A stretch of 64,000 nucleotides of DNA from Sphingomonas sp. (GTDB lineage Bacteria > Pseudomonadota > Alphaproteobacteria > Sphingomonadales > Sphingomonadaceae): assembly GCF_019635455.1 (NCBI RefSeq), contig NZ_JAHBZJ010000003.1:62001-126000 (forward strand), read 5' to 3'. Positions 57,016 to 64,000 of this stretch are shown here, one piece after another (the first letter of the stretch is position 1; every line of letters starts with the position of its first letter). The notes under the pieces are model-generated. The model had not been told where the DNA came from, searched no databases, and was given only the letters and a program-made list of their open reading frames with translations. The translations under genes were made by a program, and so were the position numbers.

Positions 57016-59361
57016 GTGACCGAATTGTCGCAGAGCGCGCTTGCGATCGCCGGCGGCGTTGTCGCGCTGCTGCTGTTCGCGGGCGCGGCGATGCTGGCGA
57101 TGGGCCTGCGCGCGCGTGGCGAGGCGCGCGCGATCGGGGACGCCAATCGCCGGCTACAGTCGCTGACCGAGGCGGCGCCGATTCTGGCGATGGTGGTACG
57201 TGCCGATGGTCGCGTCGAAATGCCCGATGCGCTGGTCCGCGTGCTGGGCTTCGCGCAGCCGCCCGCCATCCTCTCCGACATCATCGGGAACGAGGCGGTG
57301 CTCTCGGTCGAGGATTCGCAGGCGCTCGAAGCGGATATCGCGGCCGCGCAGCGGGCCGCACGCCCGTTCCGCCGCACCGTGCGCGCGCGGGAATCGAGCC
57401 GCACCCTGCTGGCGATCGGCGCGCGCGCGCCGGACGCCCTGCGCGCACCGGGTGGCGTCGTCATCTGGTTTTTCGACGCGACCGAATCGCAGGAGGAGGT
57501 TACGCGGCTGTCCACCGAGGCGCGGCGCTATCGCGACGCGTTCGAGGCGCTGACCGGCCTCATTCAGGCCGCGCCGATGCCGATGTGGTATCGCGATCCG
57601 TCCCTGAAGCTCGCGATGGTCAACTCTGCCTATGTGAAGGCGGTTGGCGGTCGCGATGCGGAGGCCGTCGTGGCCGCGCAGACCGAACTGGTCGATATTT
57701 CCGCGCCGGGCGGGCCGCTGGCGGGTGCGGGGACGGCCCGCGAATCGAAGCGGCCGCAAATGGCGACGCTGCCGGTGACGATCGCCGGCGCACGGCGCAC
57801 GCTGCAAATCCACGATGTCCCGCTGCCGACGGGCGGGGTCGCCGGCTATGCCGTCGATGTCGAGGATCTGGAACAGGCACGATCGGGGATCAAGCGCGCC
57901 GGGGCCGCACAGCGCGCGATGCTCGATCGCCTGTCCGCGGGTGTCGCCCAGTTCGCCGCAGACCGCAGCCTGGTCTTCTGCAACCAGCCGTTCCGCCGGC
58001 TCTTTGAAATGCGCAACGAGTGGCTGGCCGACCGCCCGGAATTCGATCGCGTGCTCGAACGCATGCGTGAGGCGAACCGGCTGCCGGTGGTTCGCGACTT
58101 TCCGGGGTGGAAGGCGGAGCGGCGCGGATGGTTTCAGGCCGGCGACAGCGCACAGGAAGAGAATTGGACGCTGCCCGGCGGGAACCACCTGCGCGTGGTG
58201 GCGCAACCGCTTCCCGAAGGCGGGTTGCTGCTGATCTTCGAGGATCTGACCGAACAGGTACAACTGGCGAGTGCGCGCGACACGCTGCTGCGCGTCAGGA
58301 CGGCGACCTTCGACAATCTGTTCGAGGCGCTGGGTGTGTTTGCCTCCGACGGGCGATTGCAGCTGTGGAACAACCGTTTCCGCAGCCTGTGGGGCTTCGA
58401 CGAGGCGTTCGTCACCGCCCATCCACGCGTCGATGCGCTCATCAAACAGGCGGCTCCCCGGCTTGCCAACCCGCAACGTGCGGCGCTGATCGGCGAGCTG
58501 GTCCGTGCGGCCACCGTCGAGAGGCAGCAACGTGGCGGATCGATCGAATTCGCCGATGGCCGGCAATTCGAGGTCGCGGCCGTGCCGCTGCCCGACGGCA
58601 ACGCGCTGTTCACGATGCTGGACATCACCGACCGTCGGCGGATCGAAAATGCGCTGCGCGAACGCAATGACGCACTGGAAGCGGCGGACCGGGTCAAGAC
58701 CGCCTTTGTCGCCAATATGAGTTACGAGCTGCGCACCCCGCTCACCTCGATCAAGGGGTTCGCCGAGATGCTGCATGGCGGCTATGCCGGCGAACTCTCT
58801 CAGAGCGCCGTCGAATATGCCGAGGCGATCCTCGATTCGGTCGGACGGCTGGGCGATCTGATCGACGATGTCCTCGACCTGACGCGCGAAGGGGACGCGA
58901 TGGTGCGCGAGCCGATCGACCTGGAACTGGTCGCTCGGGGCGCGGCGGAGCATATTCTACCCGCTGCCACGGCGCGGCGAATCGAACTGGTGGTCGATAT
59001 TCAGGGGAGCGCCGGCGCGATCACCGGCGACGCGCGCCGCATCGGCCAGGCGATCGAGCATCTGTTGCGCCATGCGGTCGGTGCGACGCGCGAACACGGC
59101 CGCGTGCTGCTCCATATCGATGGCACCGATCAGCGCGCGCGCATCATCGTGTCGGATGACGGGCCGGGCATGTCGAAGGACGCGATCGCCCGCGCCTTCA
59201 CCCGCTTCGTGCAGGCCGGGGTGAGCAGGAGCGGGGATCGCGCGCTGGGCCTCGGCCTCCCGCTCGCCAAGCAATTTGTCGAGGCGCATGGCGGCAGGAT
59301 CGAGCTGGTGTCGGAGCCGGGCGAGGGGACGATGGTGATCGTCGATCTGCCACGCGGATGA
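57016..59361 (+). CDS. divL: DivL-like atypical kinase with Tyr at the phosphoacceptor position
   Basis: 781 residues. One N-terminal membrane helix (LAIAGGVVALLLFAGAAMLAMGLRA), several PAS-like sensor domains (about 50-540), a HisKA-type helix and a HATPase domain (DDGPGMSKDAI, GLGLPLAKQFVEAHGG). The H-box reads NMSYELRTPLTSIKGFAEML: Tyr570 (codon 58723-58725) replaces His, while the rest of the motif is canonical. Caulobacter DivL has the same change (Tyr550) and links polarity (DivK) to the CckA-CtrA cell-cycle pathway. The same downstream genes follow divL in Caulobacter. GTG start, GAGGAG 9 bases upstream. The popZ-like gene at 13498 is another polarity factor in this window. Confidence 0.9.
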   Translation: MTELSQSALAIAGGVVALLLFAGAAMLAMGLRARGEARAIGDANRRLQSLTEAAPILAMVVRADGRVEMPDALVRVLGFAQPPAILSDIIGNEAVLSVEDSQALEADIAAAQRAARPFRRTVRARESSRTLLAIGARAPDALRAPGGVVIWFFDATESQEEVTRLSTEARRYRDAFEALTGLIQAAPMPMWYRDPSLKLAMVNSAYVKAVGGRDAEAVVAAQTELVDISAPGGPLAGAGTARESKRPQMATLPVTIAGARRTLQIHDVPLPTGGVAGYAVDVEDLEQARSGIKRAGAAQRAMLDRLSAGVAQFAADRSLVFCNQPFRRLFEMRNEWLADRPEFDRVLERMREANRLPVVRDFPGWKAERRGWFQAGDSAQEENWTLPGGNHLRVVAQPLPEGGLLLIFEDLTEQVQLASARDTLLRVRTATFDNLFEALGVFASDGRLQLWNNRFRSLWGFDEAFVTAHPRVDALIKQAAPRLANPQRAALIGELVRAATVERQQRGGSIEFADGRQFEVAAVPLPDGNALFTMLDITDRRRIENALRERNDALEAADRVKTAFVANMSYELRTPLTSIKGFAEMLHGGYAGELSQSAVEYAEAILDSVGRLGDLIDDVLDLTREGDAMVREPIDLELVARGAAEHILPAATARRIELVVDIQGSAGAITGDARRIGQAIEHLLRHAVGATREHGRVLLHIDGTDQRARIIVSDDGPGMSKDAIARAFTRFVQAGVSRSGDRALGLGLPLAKQFVEAHGGRIELVSEPGEGTMVIVDLPRG

Positions 59362-59813
59362 TGCGGCTGGAGAATGCGGCGGCCAGCGAGGCGCTGGGCC
59401 ATGCGCTCGCCGGCGTCGTCGGCCCGGGGGACATCGTTGCGCTATCGGGTCAGCTGGGGGCGGGCAAGACGAGCATCGCGCGCGGATTGCTCGCCGCCCT
59501 TGGCCTGGAGGGAGAGGCGCCCAGCCCCAGCTTCGCGATCGTTCAGCCCTATGAGCCGCCGGAGACGCGGTGTCCCGTCCTTCATGTCGATCTGTACCGG
59601 CTCGACGATCCGGAGGAGATCGCCGAACTGGGTCTGGATGACGCCCGGCATGACTCGCTGCTGATCGTCGAATGGCCCGAACGGTTGCCGGATTCGGCAT
59701 GGGCCGATGCGCTGTGGCTGACCCTGACGATCATGCCGGACGGCGCGCGCGCCTTGACAGCGCGGGTGCCGGCGGCATGGAAGGACCGATGGCCCCTGAA
59801 CCTTCCCCTGTGA
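59358..59813 (+). CDS. tsaE: tRNA threonylcarbamoyladenosine synthesis ATPase TsaE
   Basis: 151 residues. P-loop IVALSGQLGAGKTSIARGLLAALGL, then SPSFAIVQPYE and the Walker B-like VLHVDLYRLDDPEEIAELGLDD, with SLLIVEWPERLP; all typical of TsaE/YjeE. It powers the TsaB-TsaD complex that makes t6A in tRNAs reading ANN codons. The start codon pair ATGATG overlaps the divL stop, so translation is probably coupled to divL. Confidence 0.95.
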   Translation: MMRLENAAASEALGHALAGVVGPGDIVALSGQLGAGKTSIARGLLAALGLEGEAPSPSFAIVQPYEPPETRCPVLHVDLYRLDDPEEIAELGLDDARHDSLLIVEWPERLPDSAWADALWLTLTIMPDGARALTARVPAAWKDRWPLNLPL

Positions 59814-60805
59814 CGCCCGCGCCTTCGATTCCCGACATGAACCCGCCGCCATCCGCGCCGGGATTCCTCGATCGGCTGGGCTGGGGCGATGGCGAAATCC
59901 TGCCGCTGGCGGGGGACGCCTCGTTCCGCCGCTATTTCCGGGTGCAGGCGCCGGGCAGGACGGCGATCCTGATGGATGCCCCGCCGCCGCATGAAGATCC
60001 GCGCCCGTTCATCGGCATCGCCCGCTGGCTGACGGGGAAGGGGTTTGCCGCGCCGACCATCTATGGCGAGGATCTGGCCGAAGGGCTCGTGCTGCTTCAG
60101 GATTTCGGCGACGCGCGAATGCGCGAAACGGTCGATGCCGCGCCGGAGAGCGAACTGCGCCTCTATGAAGCGGCGGTCGATCTGCTCATCCGCCTCGCGG
60201 ACCATGGCGCGGCCGAGATCGGCGCCTATGACATGCGCGTCTATCACCAGGAAGCGGCGTTGTTCACCGACTGGTACTGCCCCGCCGTAGGGCTGGACGT
60301 CGATGTCGCCGGCTACCGCGCCGCGTGGGAGGAGGTGCTGGCCCCCGCGCTCGACTGCACGCCGGTCACGGTGCTGCGCGACTATCATGCGGAGAACATC
60401 ATGCTGATCGAGGGGAGCGAAACGCTCGGCCTGCTCGATTTCCAGGACGCGCTGGCGGGGCATCCGGCCTATGACCTCGTCTCGCTGCTCCAGGATGCCC
60501 GGCGCGACGTGCATCCCGATCTCGAGGCGGCGTTGCTCGACCGCTATCGCCGGATCACCGGGGCCGCGCCGGCCTTTTTCGATGCCTATCACGTCCTGGG
60601 CGCGCAGCGGAATGCGAAGATCGTCGGCATCTTCACCCGGCTGTGGCGGCGTGACGGCAAGCCGCGCTATCCGGGCCTGTGTCCGCGCGTGTGGACCTAT
60701 CTCCACCGCGATTTGAAGCATCCCGCGCTCGCGCCGGTCGCGGCATGGTTCGATGCGAATGTACCGATGCATTTGCGCGGCGATCCCATGAAGGTGACGG
60801 CGTGA
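59789..60805 (+). CDS. amgK: N-acetylmuramate/N-acetylglucosamine kinase AmgK
   Basis: About 338 residues, aminoglycoside-phosphotransferase fold: LPLAGDASFRRYFRV at the N-terminus, catalytic loop VLRDYHAENIMLIEGSETLGLLDFQDALAGHPAYDLVSLLQDARRDV (HxxN and DFQDA), and TRLWRRDGKPRYPGLCPRVW near the end. It phosphorylates recovered MurNAc at C1; the paired MurU gene directly downstream fixes the assignment, as in Pseudomonas and Caulobacter. The start is uncertain: GTG 59810 (overlapping the tsaE stop) and ATG 59837 are alternatives; 59789 follows AAGGA closely. Confidence 0.9.
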   Translation: MAPEPSPVTPAPSIPDMNPPPSAPGFLDRLGWGDGEILPLAGDASFRRYFRVQAPGRTAILMDAPPPHEDPRPFIGIARWLTGKGFAAPTIYGEDLAEGLVLLQDFGDARMRETVDAAPESELRLYEAAVDLLIRLADHGAAEIGAYDMRVYHQEAALFTDWYCPAVGLDVDVAGYRAAWEEVLAPALDCTPVTVLRDYHAENIMLIEGSETLGLLDFQDALAGHPAYDLVSLLQDARRDVHPDLEAALLDRYRRITGAAPAFFDAYHVLGAQRNAKIVGIFTRLWRRDGKPRYPGLCPRVWTYLHRDLKHPALAPVAAWFDANVPMHLRGDPMKVTA

Positions 60806-61563
60806 CCGCACGCAAGACTCTGGCGATGCGCCCGACGCTCGCGGCGCGGGTCCCGCGCACCGCGATGGTGATGGCGGCCGGGCTGGGCAAGCGGATGCGG
60901 CCGCTGACGGCGACGCGCCCCAAGCCGCTGGTGGAGGTCGCCGGAAAGCCGTTGATCGACCATGTGTTCGATCGCCTGCGCAGTGCCGGGGTGCAGCGCG
61001 CGATCGTCAACGTCCACTATCTGGCCGACGCACTCGAAGCGCATGTCACCCATCGGGTGAAGGATGTCGAGGTGGTGGTGTCCGACGAGCGCCGGCAGCT
61101 TATGGAAACCGGCGGCGGGCTGGTGCAGGCGCGGGAGATGATCGGCGACGAACCGTTCCTGTGCGTCAACAGCGACAATCTGTGGGTCGACGGGCCGATC
61201 GACGCGATCCGCCAGCTTGCGGCGGCGTGGGACGACGAGCGGATGGACGCGCTGTTGCTGCTCGTTCCCCTCGCCCGGGCGCATTGCCATCGGGGCCAGG
61301 GCGATTTCCACCTCGACGCGTTCGGGCGGATCGTCGGGCGGCGAAAGCCGGGCCGGCTGGCCCCCTTCGTCTTTACCGGCGTCCAGATCCTCTCACCCCG
61401 GGTGATCCGCGACTGGCCGGAGGGGCCGTTCTCCACCAACCTGTTCTGGCAACGCGCCATCGATGCCGGGCGCGCATGGGGGCTGGTCCATCAGGGCCTG
61501 TGGTTCGATGTCGGCACGCCCCAGGCGATTGCGGCCACGGAGTCGGTGCTCGCCGATGGGTGA
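60802..61563 (+). CDS. murU: N-acetylmuramate alpha-1-phosphate uridylyltransferase MurU
   Basis: 253 residues. Nucleotidyltransferase signature MVMAAGLGKRMRPLTATRPKPLVEVAGKPLIDHV, then LMETGGGLVQAREMIGDEPFLCVNSDNLWVDG and GLWFDVGTPQAIAATE. It converts MurNAc-1-P to UDP-MurNAc, returning recycled sugar to peptidoglycan synthesis and bypassing MurA, which gives intrinsic tolerance to fosfomycin in organisms that have it. The GTG start overlaps the amgK stop (GTGA); an ATG at 60826 is an alternative. The 3' end overlaps addB by 8 bases. Confidence 0.93.
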   Translation: MTARKTLAMRPTLAARVPRTAMVMAAGLGKRMRPLTATRPKPLVEVAGKPLIDHVFDRLRSAGVQRAIVNVHYLADALEAHVTHRVKDVEVVVSDERRQLMETGGGLVQAREMIGDEPFLCVNSDNLWVDGPIDAIRQLAAAWDDERMDALLLLVPLARAHCHRGQGDFHLDAFGRIVGRRKPGRLAPFVFTGVQILSPRVIRDWPEGPFSTNLFWQRAIDAGRAWGLVHQGLWFDVGTPQAIAATESVLADG

Positions 61564-64000
61564 AGGGCGGGGCCTTCACCTCTTCTCGATCCCGCCGCAC
61601 CGGGCGTTCGCCGATGCGCTCGCCCAGGGCCTGATCCGCCGGTTCGGCGGCGACCCGATGCAGCTTGCGCGCGGCATCATTCTGCTGCCCACCAATCGCG
61701 CGCGGCGGGCGATCACCGACGCATTCGTGCGGGCGAGCGGGGGCGGACTGCTGCTGCCGCGACTGGTGGCGATCGGCGATCCCGACCTTGACGAGGCGGC
61801 CGGGCCGTTTCTCGACCCCGTCGATGATGACGATCCCGTCCCGCCGGCGGTCGAGCCGTTGCAGCGGCGGCTGATCCTCGCGCGGCTGGTGCAGGCAGCT
61901 GATCGCGACGTGGATGCAGCCGAAGCCATCCGCCTTGCCGGCGATCTCGGCCGTACGCTCGATCAGTTGCTGGTCGAGCAGGTCGATCCACGCCGGATGC
62001 GCGATGTTGCCCCCGGCGAACTGTCGCAGCACTGGCAACACTCGCTCGATCTATTCGAAATCATTCTGAGTAAATGGCCACAAGAGCTTGTTTCTCTTGG
62101 GCGAATAGATTTGGCGGAACGGCGCAACCGCCTGCTCGACCGGGTTGCCGCGCGGTGGCAGGGGGCGCCGCCGGGCCGCTTCGTCTGCGCCGCCGGTATC
62201 ACCACGGCGGCACCCGCCGTGGCGCGTCTCCTGAAGGTCGTTGCAGCGCTGCCCAACGGGATGGTCGTGCTGCCCGGGGTCGATCTGGCGATGCCGGATG
62301 CCGAATGGGACATGTTGGGACCGTTCGATCCCGAAGCGCGGGGGGAGGGGCGGAAGCGGCCACTTGAAACCCACCCGCAATTTCATCTGAAGCTGCTGCT
62401 CGAGCGGATGGGGGTCCAGCGCCGCGAAATCGCGCCCTGGAAAGTCGCGACCGAACTCGATGCGCGGCCCGCGCGGAGCGCCGCGATCGCCAGCGCGATG
62501 ATGCCCGCGGCGCTGACCACCGGCTGGAGCGCGATGGATGCCGCCGCCCGGCGCCTGTCGAACGTCCGCGCGCTGGAGGTCGCAACGCCGGCGGAGGAGG
62601 CGCAGGCGATCGCGCTGGCGCTGCGCGAGGCGCTGGAGACCGAAGGGCGCACCGCCGCGCTCGTCACTCCCGATCGCGCATTGGCTCGCCGCGTCGCCGC
62701 GCATTGCGCGCGCTGGGGGATCCAGATCGACGATAGTGCCGGCACGTCGCTGTCCAGTCTTCCGCCCGGGACCTTGTTGCTCGCACTTGCCGAGGCGGCG
62801 GCGCAGGCGTTTGCGCCCATGGCGCTGCTGACCTTGCTCAAACATCCGCTGGTGGCGGCGGGGGACGCGCGTCTCGCCTGGCTGGAGGGTGCGCGGCGGC
62901 TCGACCTCGCGTTGCGCGGGCCGCGCCCGGCGCCGGGACTTTCCGGCCTCGACGCGCATCTTGCCGATGCCGATGCGCGCGATGCGAAGCTGCGGGCGGC
63001 TGCCGCGCCCTGGTGGCGCGAGGTGCGCCCGATGCTCGAACCGTTGGAGGCGATGTTCGCGGGCGGCGCGGCGCCGCTGCCGGCGATGCTCGCGCAACTG
63101 CGTGACACCGCCAGCGCACTGTGCGGCGACGCCGTCTGGTCGCGCGCGGAGGGGCGGGCGGCGGCGAGCCTGCTCGACGATCTGGAACGCCAAGCGCCGC
63201 ATGGACCCGCGCTTGTCGAGCCGGCGGATCTCGCCGCGATCCTGCGCACGGTGACGGACGAAGTCGCGGTGCGCCCGGTTCAGGGGGGGCATCCGCGCCT
63301 CGCCATCTACGGCCTAATCGAGGCGCGGTTGCAGACCGCCGACCTGATGATCCTGGGCGGGCTGAACGAAGGCGTGTGGCCGGGCCTGCCCGCGCCCGAC
63401 CCGTGGCTTGCGCCGCGCATCCGCGCCGAACTGGGCCTGCCCGGCCTTGAACGACGCATCGGCCTGGCCGCGCACGATCTGGCGATGGGCCTCGGCGCGC
63501 GGGAGGTGCTGCTGACCCGTGCGCGTCGCGACGCCAGCGCGCCGACCATCGCCTCGCGCTTCTGGTTGCGGCTGGAAGCGCTGGCGGACGGTCTCGATCG
63601 CGCGTCGCGGCTGGCCGATTGGGCGCAGGCGATCGACGATCCCGGCGCACCCGAACCGGTCGCGCGGCCCGAACCATGTCCGCCGGCGGCGGACCGCCCG
63701 CGTCGTATCTCGGTGACCGAAGTCGATCGGCTGAAGGCGGATCCCTATGCCTTCTACGCGCGGCGGATGCTTCGGCTCACGCCGCTTGATGCGGTCGATG
63801 CCGATCCCAGTGCGGCGTGGCGCGGCACTGCGGTGCATGACGTGCTGGAGCGCTGGTTTCGCGAGGATGGAGGCGATCCGGCGCGTCTGCGCCCCCGTGC
63901 GCTGTCGATGCTGGAACATGCCCCCACGCACCCGATGATGCGCGCCCTGTGGCAGCCGCGCCTGCTGGAGGCGATCGACTGGATCGTGGCCCGCCTTCAG
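61556..64000 (+). CDS. addB: Double-strand break repair protein AddB (3' end beyond window)
   Basis: At least 815 codons, open to the window edge. Alphaproteobacterial AddB features: ARGIILLPTNRARRAITDAFVRA, QRRLILARLVQA, a central inactive-helicase part (AITTAAPAVARLLKVVAALPNGMVVLPGVDLAM region; LMILGGLNEGVWPGLPAPDPWLAPRIRAELGLPGLERRIGLAAHDL), and the beginning of the C-terminal nuclease (ISVTEVDRLKADPYAFYARRMLRLTPLDAVDADPSAAWRGTAVHDVLERW). With AddA it resects broken ends for RecA. addA is expected beyond the edge. At 62050-62115 codon use turns AT-rich (AGT, AAA, CCA, CAA, TCT, CGA, ATA) although the frame and the family WP motif are kept. Confidence 0.93.
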   Translation, partial: MGEGRGLHLFSIPPHRAFADALAQGLIRRFGGDPMQLARGIILLPTNRARRAITDAFVRASGGGLLLPRLVAIGDPDLDEAAGPFLDPVDDDDPVPPAVEPLQRRLILARLVQAADRDVDAAEAIRLAGDLGRTLDQLLVEQVDPRRMRDVAPGELSQHWQHSLDLFEIILSKWPQELVSLGRIDLAERRNRLLDRVAARWQGAPPGRFVCAAGITTAAPAVARLLKVVAALPNGMVVLPGVDLAMPDAEWDMLGPFDPEARGEGRKRPLETHPQFHLKLLLERMGVQRREIAPWKVATELDARPARSAAIASAMMPAALTTGWSAMDAAARRLSNVRALEVATPAEEAQAIALALREALETEGRTAALVTPDRALARRVAAHCARWGIQIDDSAGTSLSSLPPGTLLLALAEAAAQAFAPMALLTLLKHPLVAAGDARLAWLEGARRLDLALRGPRPAPGLSGLDAHLADADARDAKLRAAAAPWWREVRPMLEPLEAMFAGGAAPLPAMLAQLRDTASALCGDAVWSRAEGRAAASLLDDLERQAPHGPALVEPADLAAILRTVTDEVAVRPVQGGHPRLAIYGLIEARLQTADLMILGGLNEGVWPGLPAPDPWLAPRIRAELGLPGLERRIGLAAHDLAMGLGAREVLLTRARRDASAPTIASRFWLRLEALADGLDRASRLADWAQAIDDPGAPEPVARPEPCPPAADRPRRISVTEVDRLKADPYAFYARRMLRLTPLDAVDADPSAAWRGTAVHDVLERWFREDGGDPARLRPRALSMLEHAPTHPMMRALWQPRLLEAIDWIVARLQ

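Overview
The window is GC-rich chromosomal DNA from an alphaproteobacterium, most likely a sphingomonad (Sphingomonas or a close relative). The reasons are the popZ-like gene directly before valS, a pcm-like gene followed by tolC, a DivL-type kinase in the order ahcY / divL-tsaE-amgK-murU-addB, a PccR-type regulator divergent from pccB, and gene families common in Sphingomonadaceae. I see no insertion sequences, integrases, phage genes or CRISPR arrays. This is compact core genome with many start/stop overlaps (ATGA, GTGA, TAATG).

Layout: 1-3130 (minus) holds a cut DUF4112 gene, a solute-binding lipoprotein and rarA. 3172-4137 is a PadR regulator (His-rich N-terminus, own operator) with a DUF2218 gene, converging on a GT4 glycosyltransferase (4116-5285). 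5350-9595 (plus) holds a glutathione S-transferase, radA, rmuC and an orphan AAA ATPase. 9600-11074 (minus) holds a META-domain protein, the broken remains of a CAP/SCP gene and tRNA-Cys(GCA). 11240-22001 (plus) holds pcm-like, tolC, popZ-like, valS, MATE, hemB, GNAT and a membrane spermidine-synthase-like protein. Then come a small lipoprotein, tRNA-Arg(ACG) with promoter and terminator, and an MFS exporter.

The clearest functional unit is 24418-35941. A PccR/ScfR-type regulator faces a nine-gene run: pccB, lipoprotein, methylmalonyl-CoA epimerase, enoyl-CoA hydratase, methylmalonyl-CoA mutase, unknown exported protein, bioB, secreted esterase, pccA. Together pccA/pccB, epimerase and mutase convert propionyl-CoA to succinyl-CoA. 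bioB supplies the biotin that PccA needs. An inverted repeat in the regulator/pccB gap is the likely operator. Converging on this operon is a sensor kinase whose phosphoacceptor His is Glu.

37300-43548 (minus) holds a small membrane protein, an arginine succinyltransferase block (M20 hydrolase, astA, astB), a DUF481 protein, rppH and an HSL-family hydrolase. 43871-44896 is asd. 44943-48076 is a marR-emrA-emrB efflux operon with an operator over its promoter. 48205-55283 holds an alpha/beta hydrolase, an M2 dipeptidase, an H1-like membrane-anchored Lys/Ala-rich protein, AMP nucleosidase, a small tailed protein, peroxiredoxin, a YqgE/AlgH protein and a secreted unknown.

55359-56876 is ahcY behind a perfect 16-bp palindrome and a hairpin-rich leader. 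57016-64000 is a conserved cluster: DivL-like tyrosine pseudo-histidine kinase, tsaE, amgK, murU (cell-wall sugar recycling) and the start of addB, which runs off the window.

Most interesting: two kinases without the phosphoacceptor His (Glu222 at 35945-37252; Tyr570 at 57016-59361), bioB and two unknown exported proteins inside the methylmalonyl-CoA operon, the ahcY palindrome and leader, and a decayed CAP gene ending in an 8-bp tandem repeat. I found no clear, previously undescribed multi-gene system.
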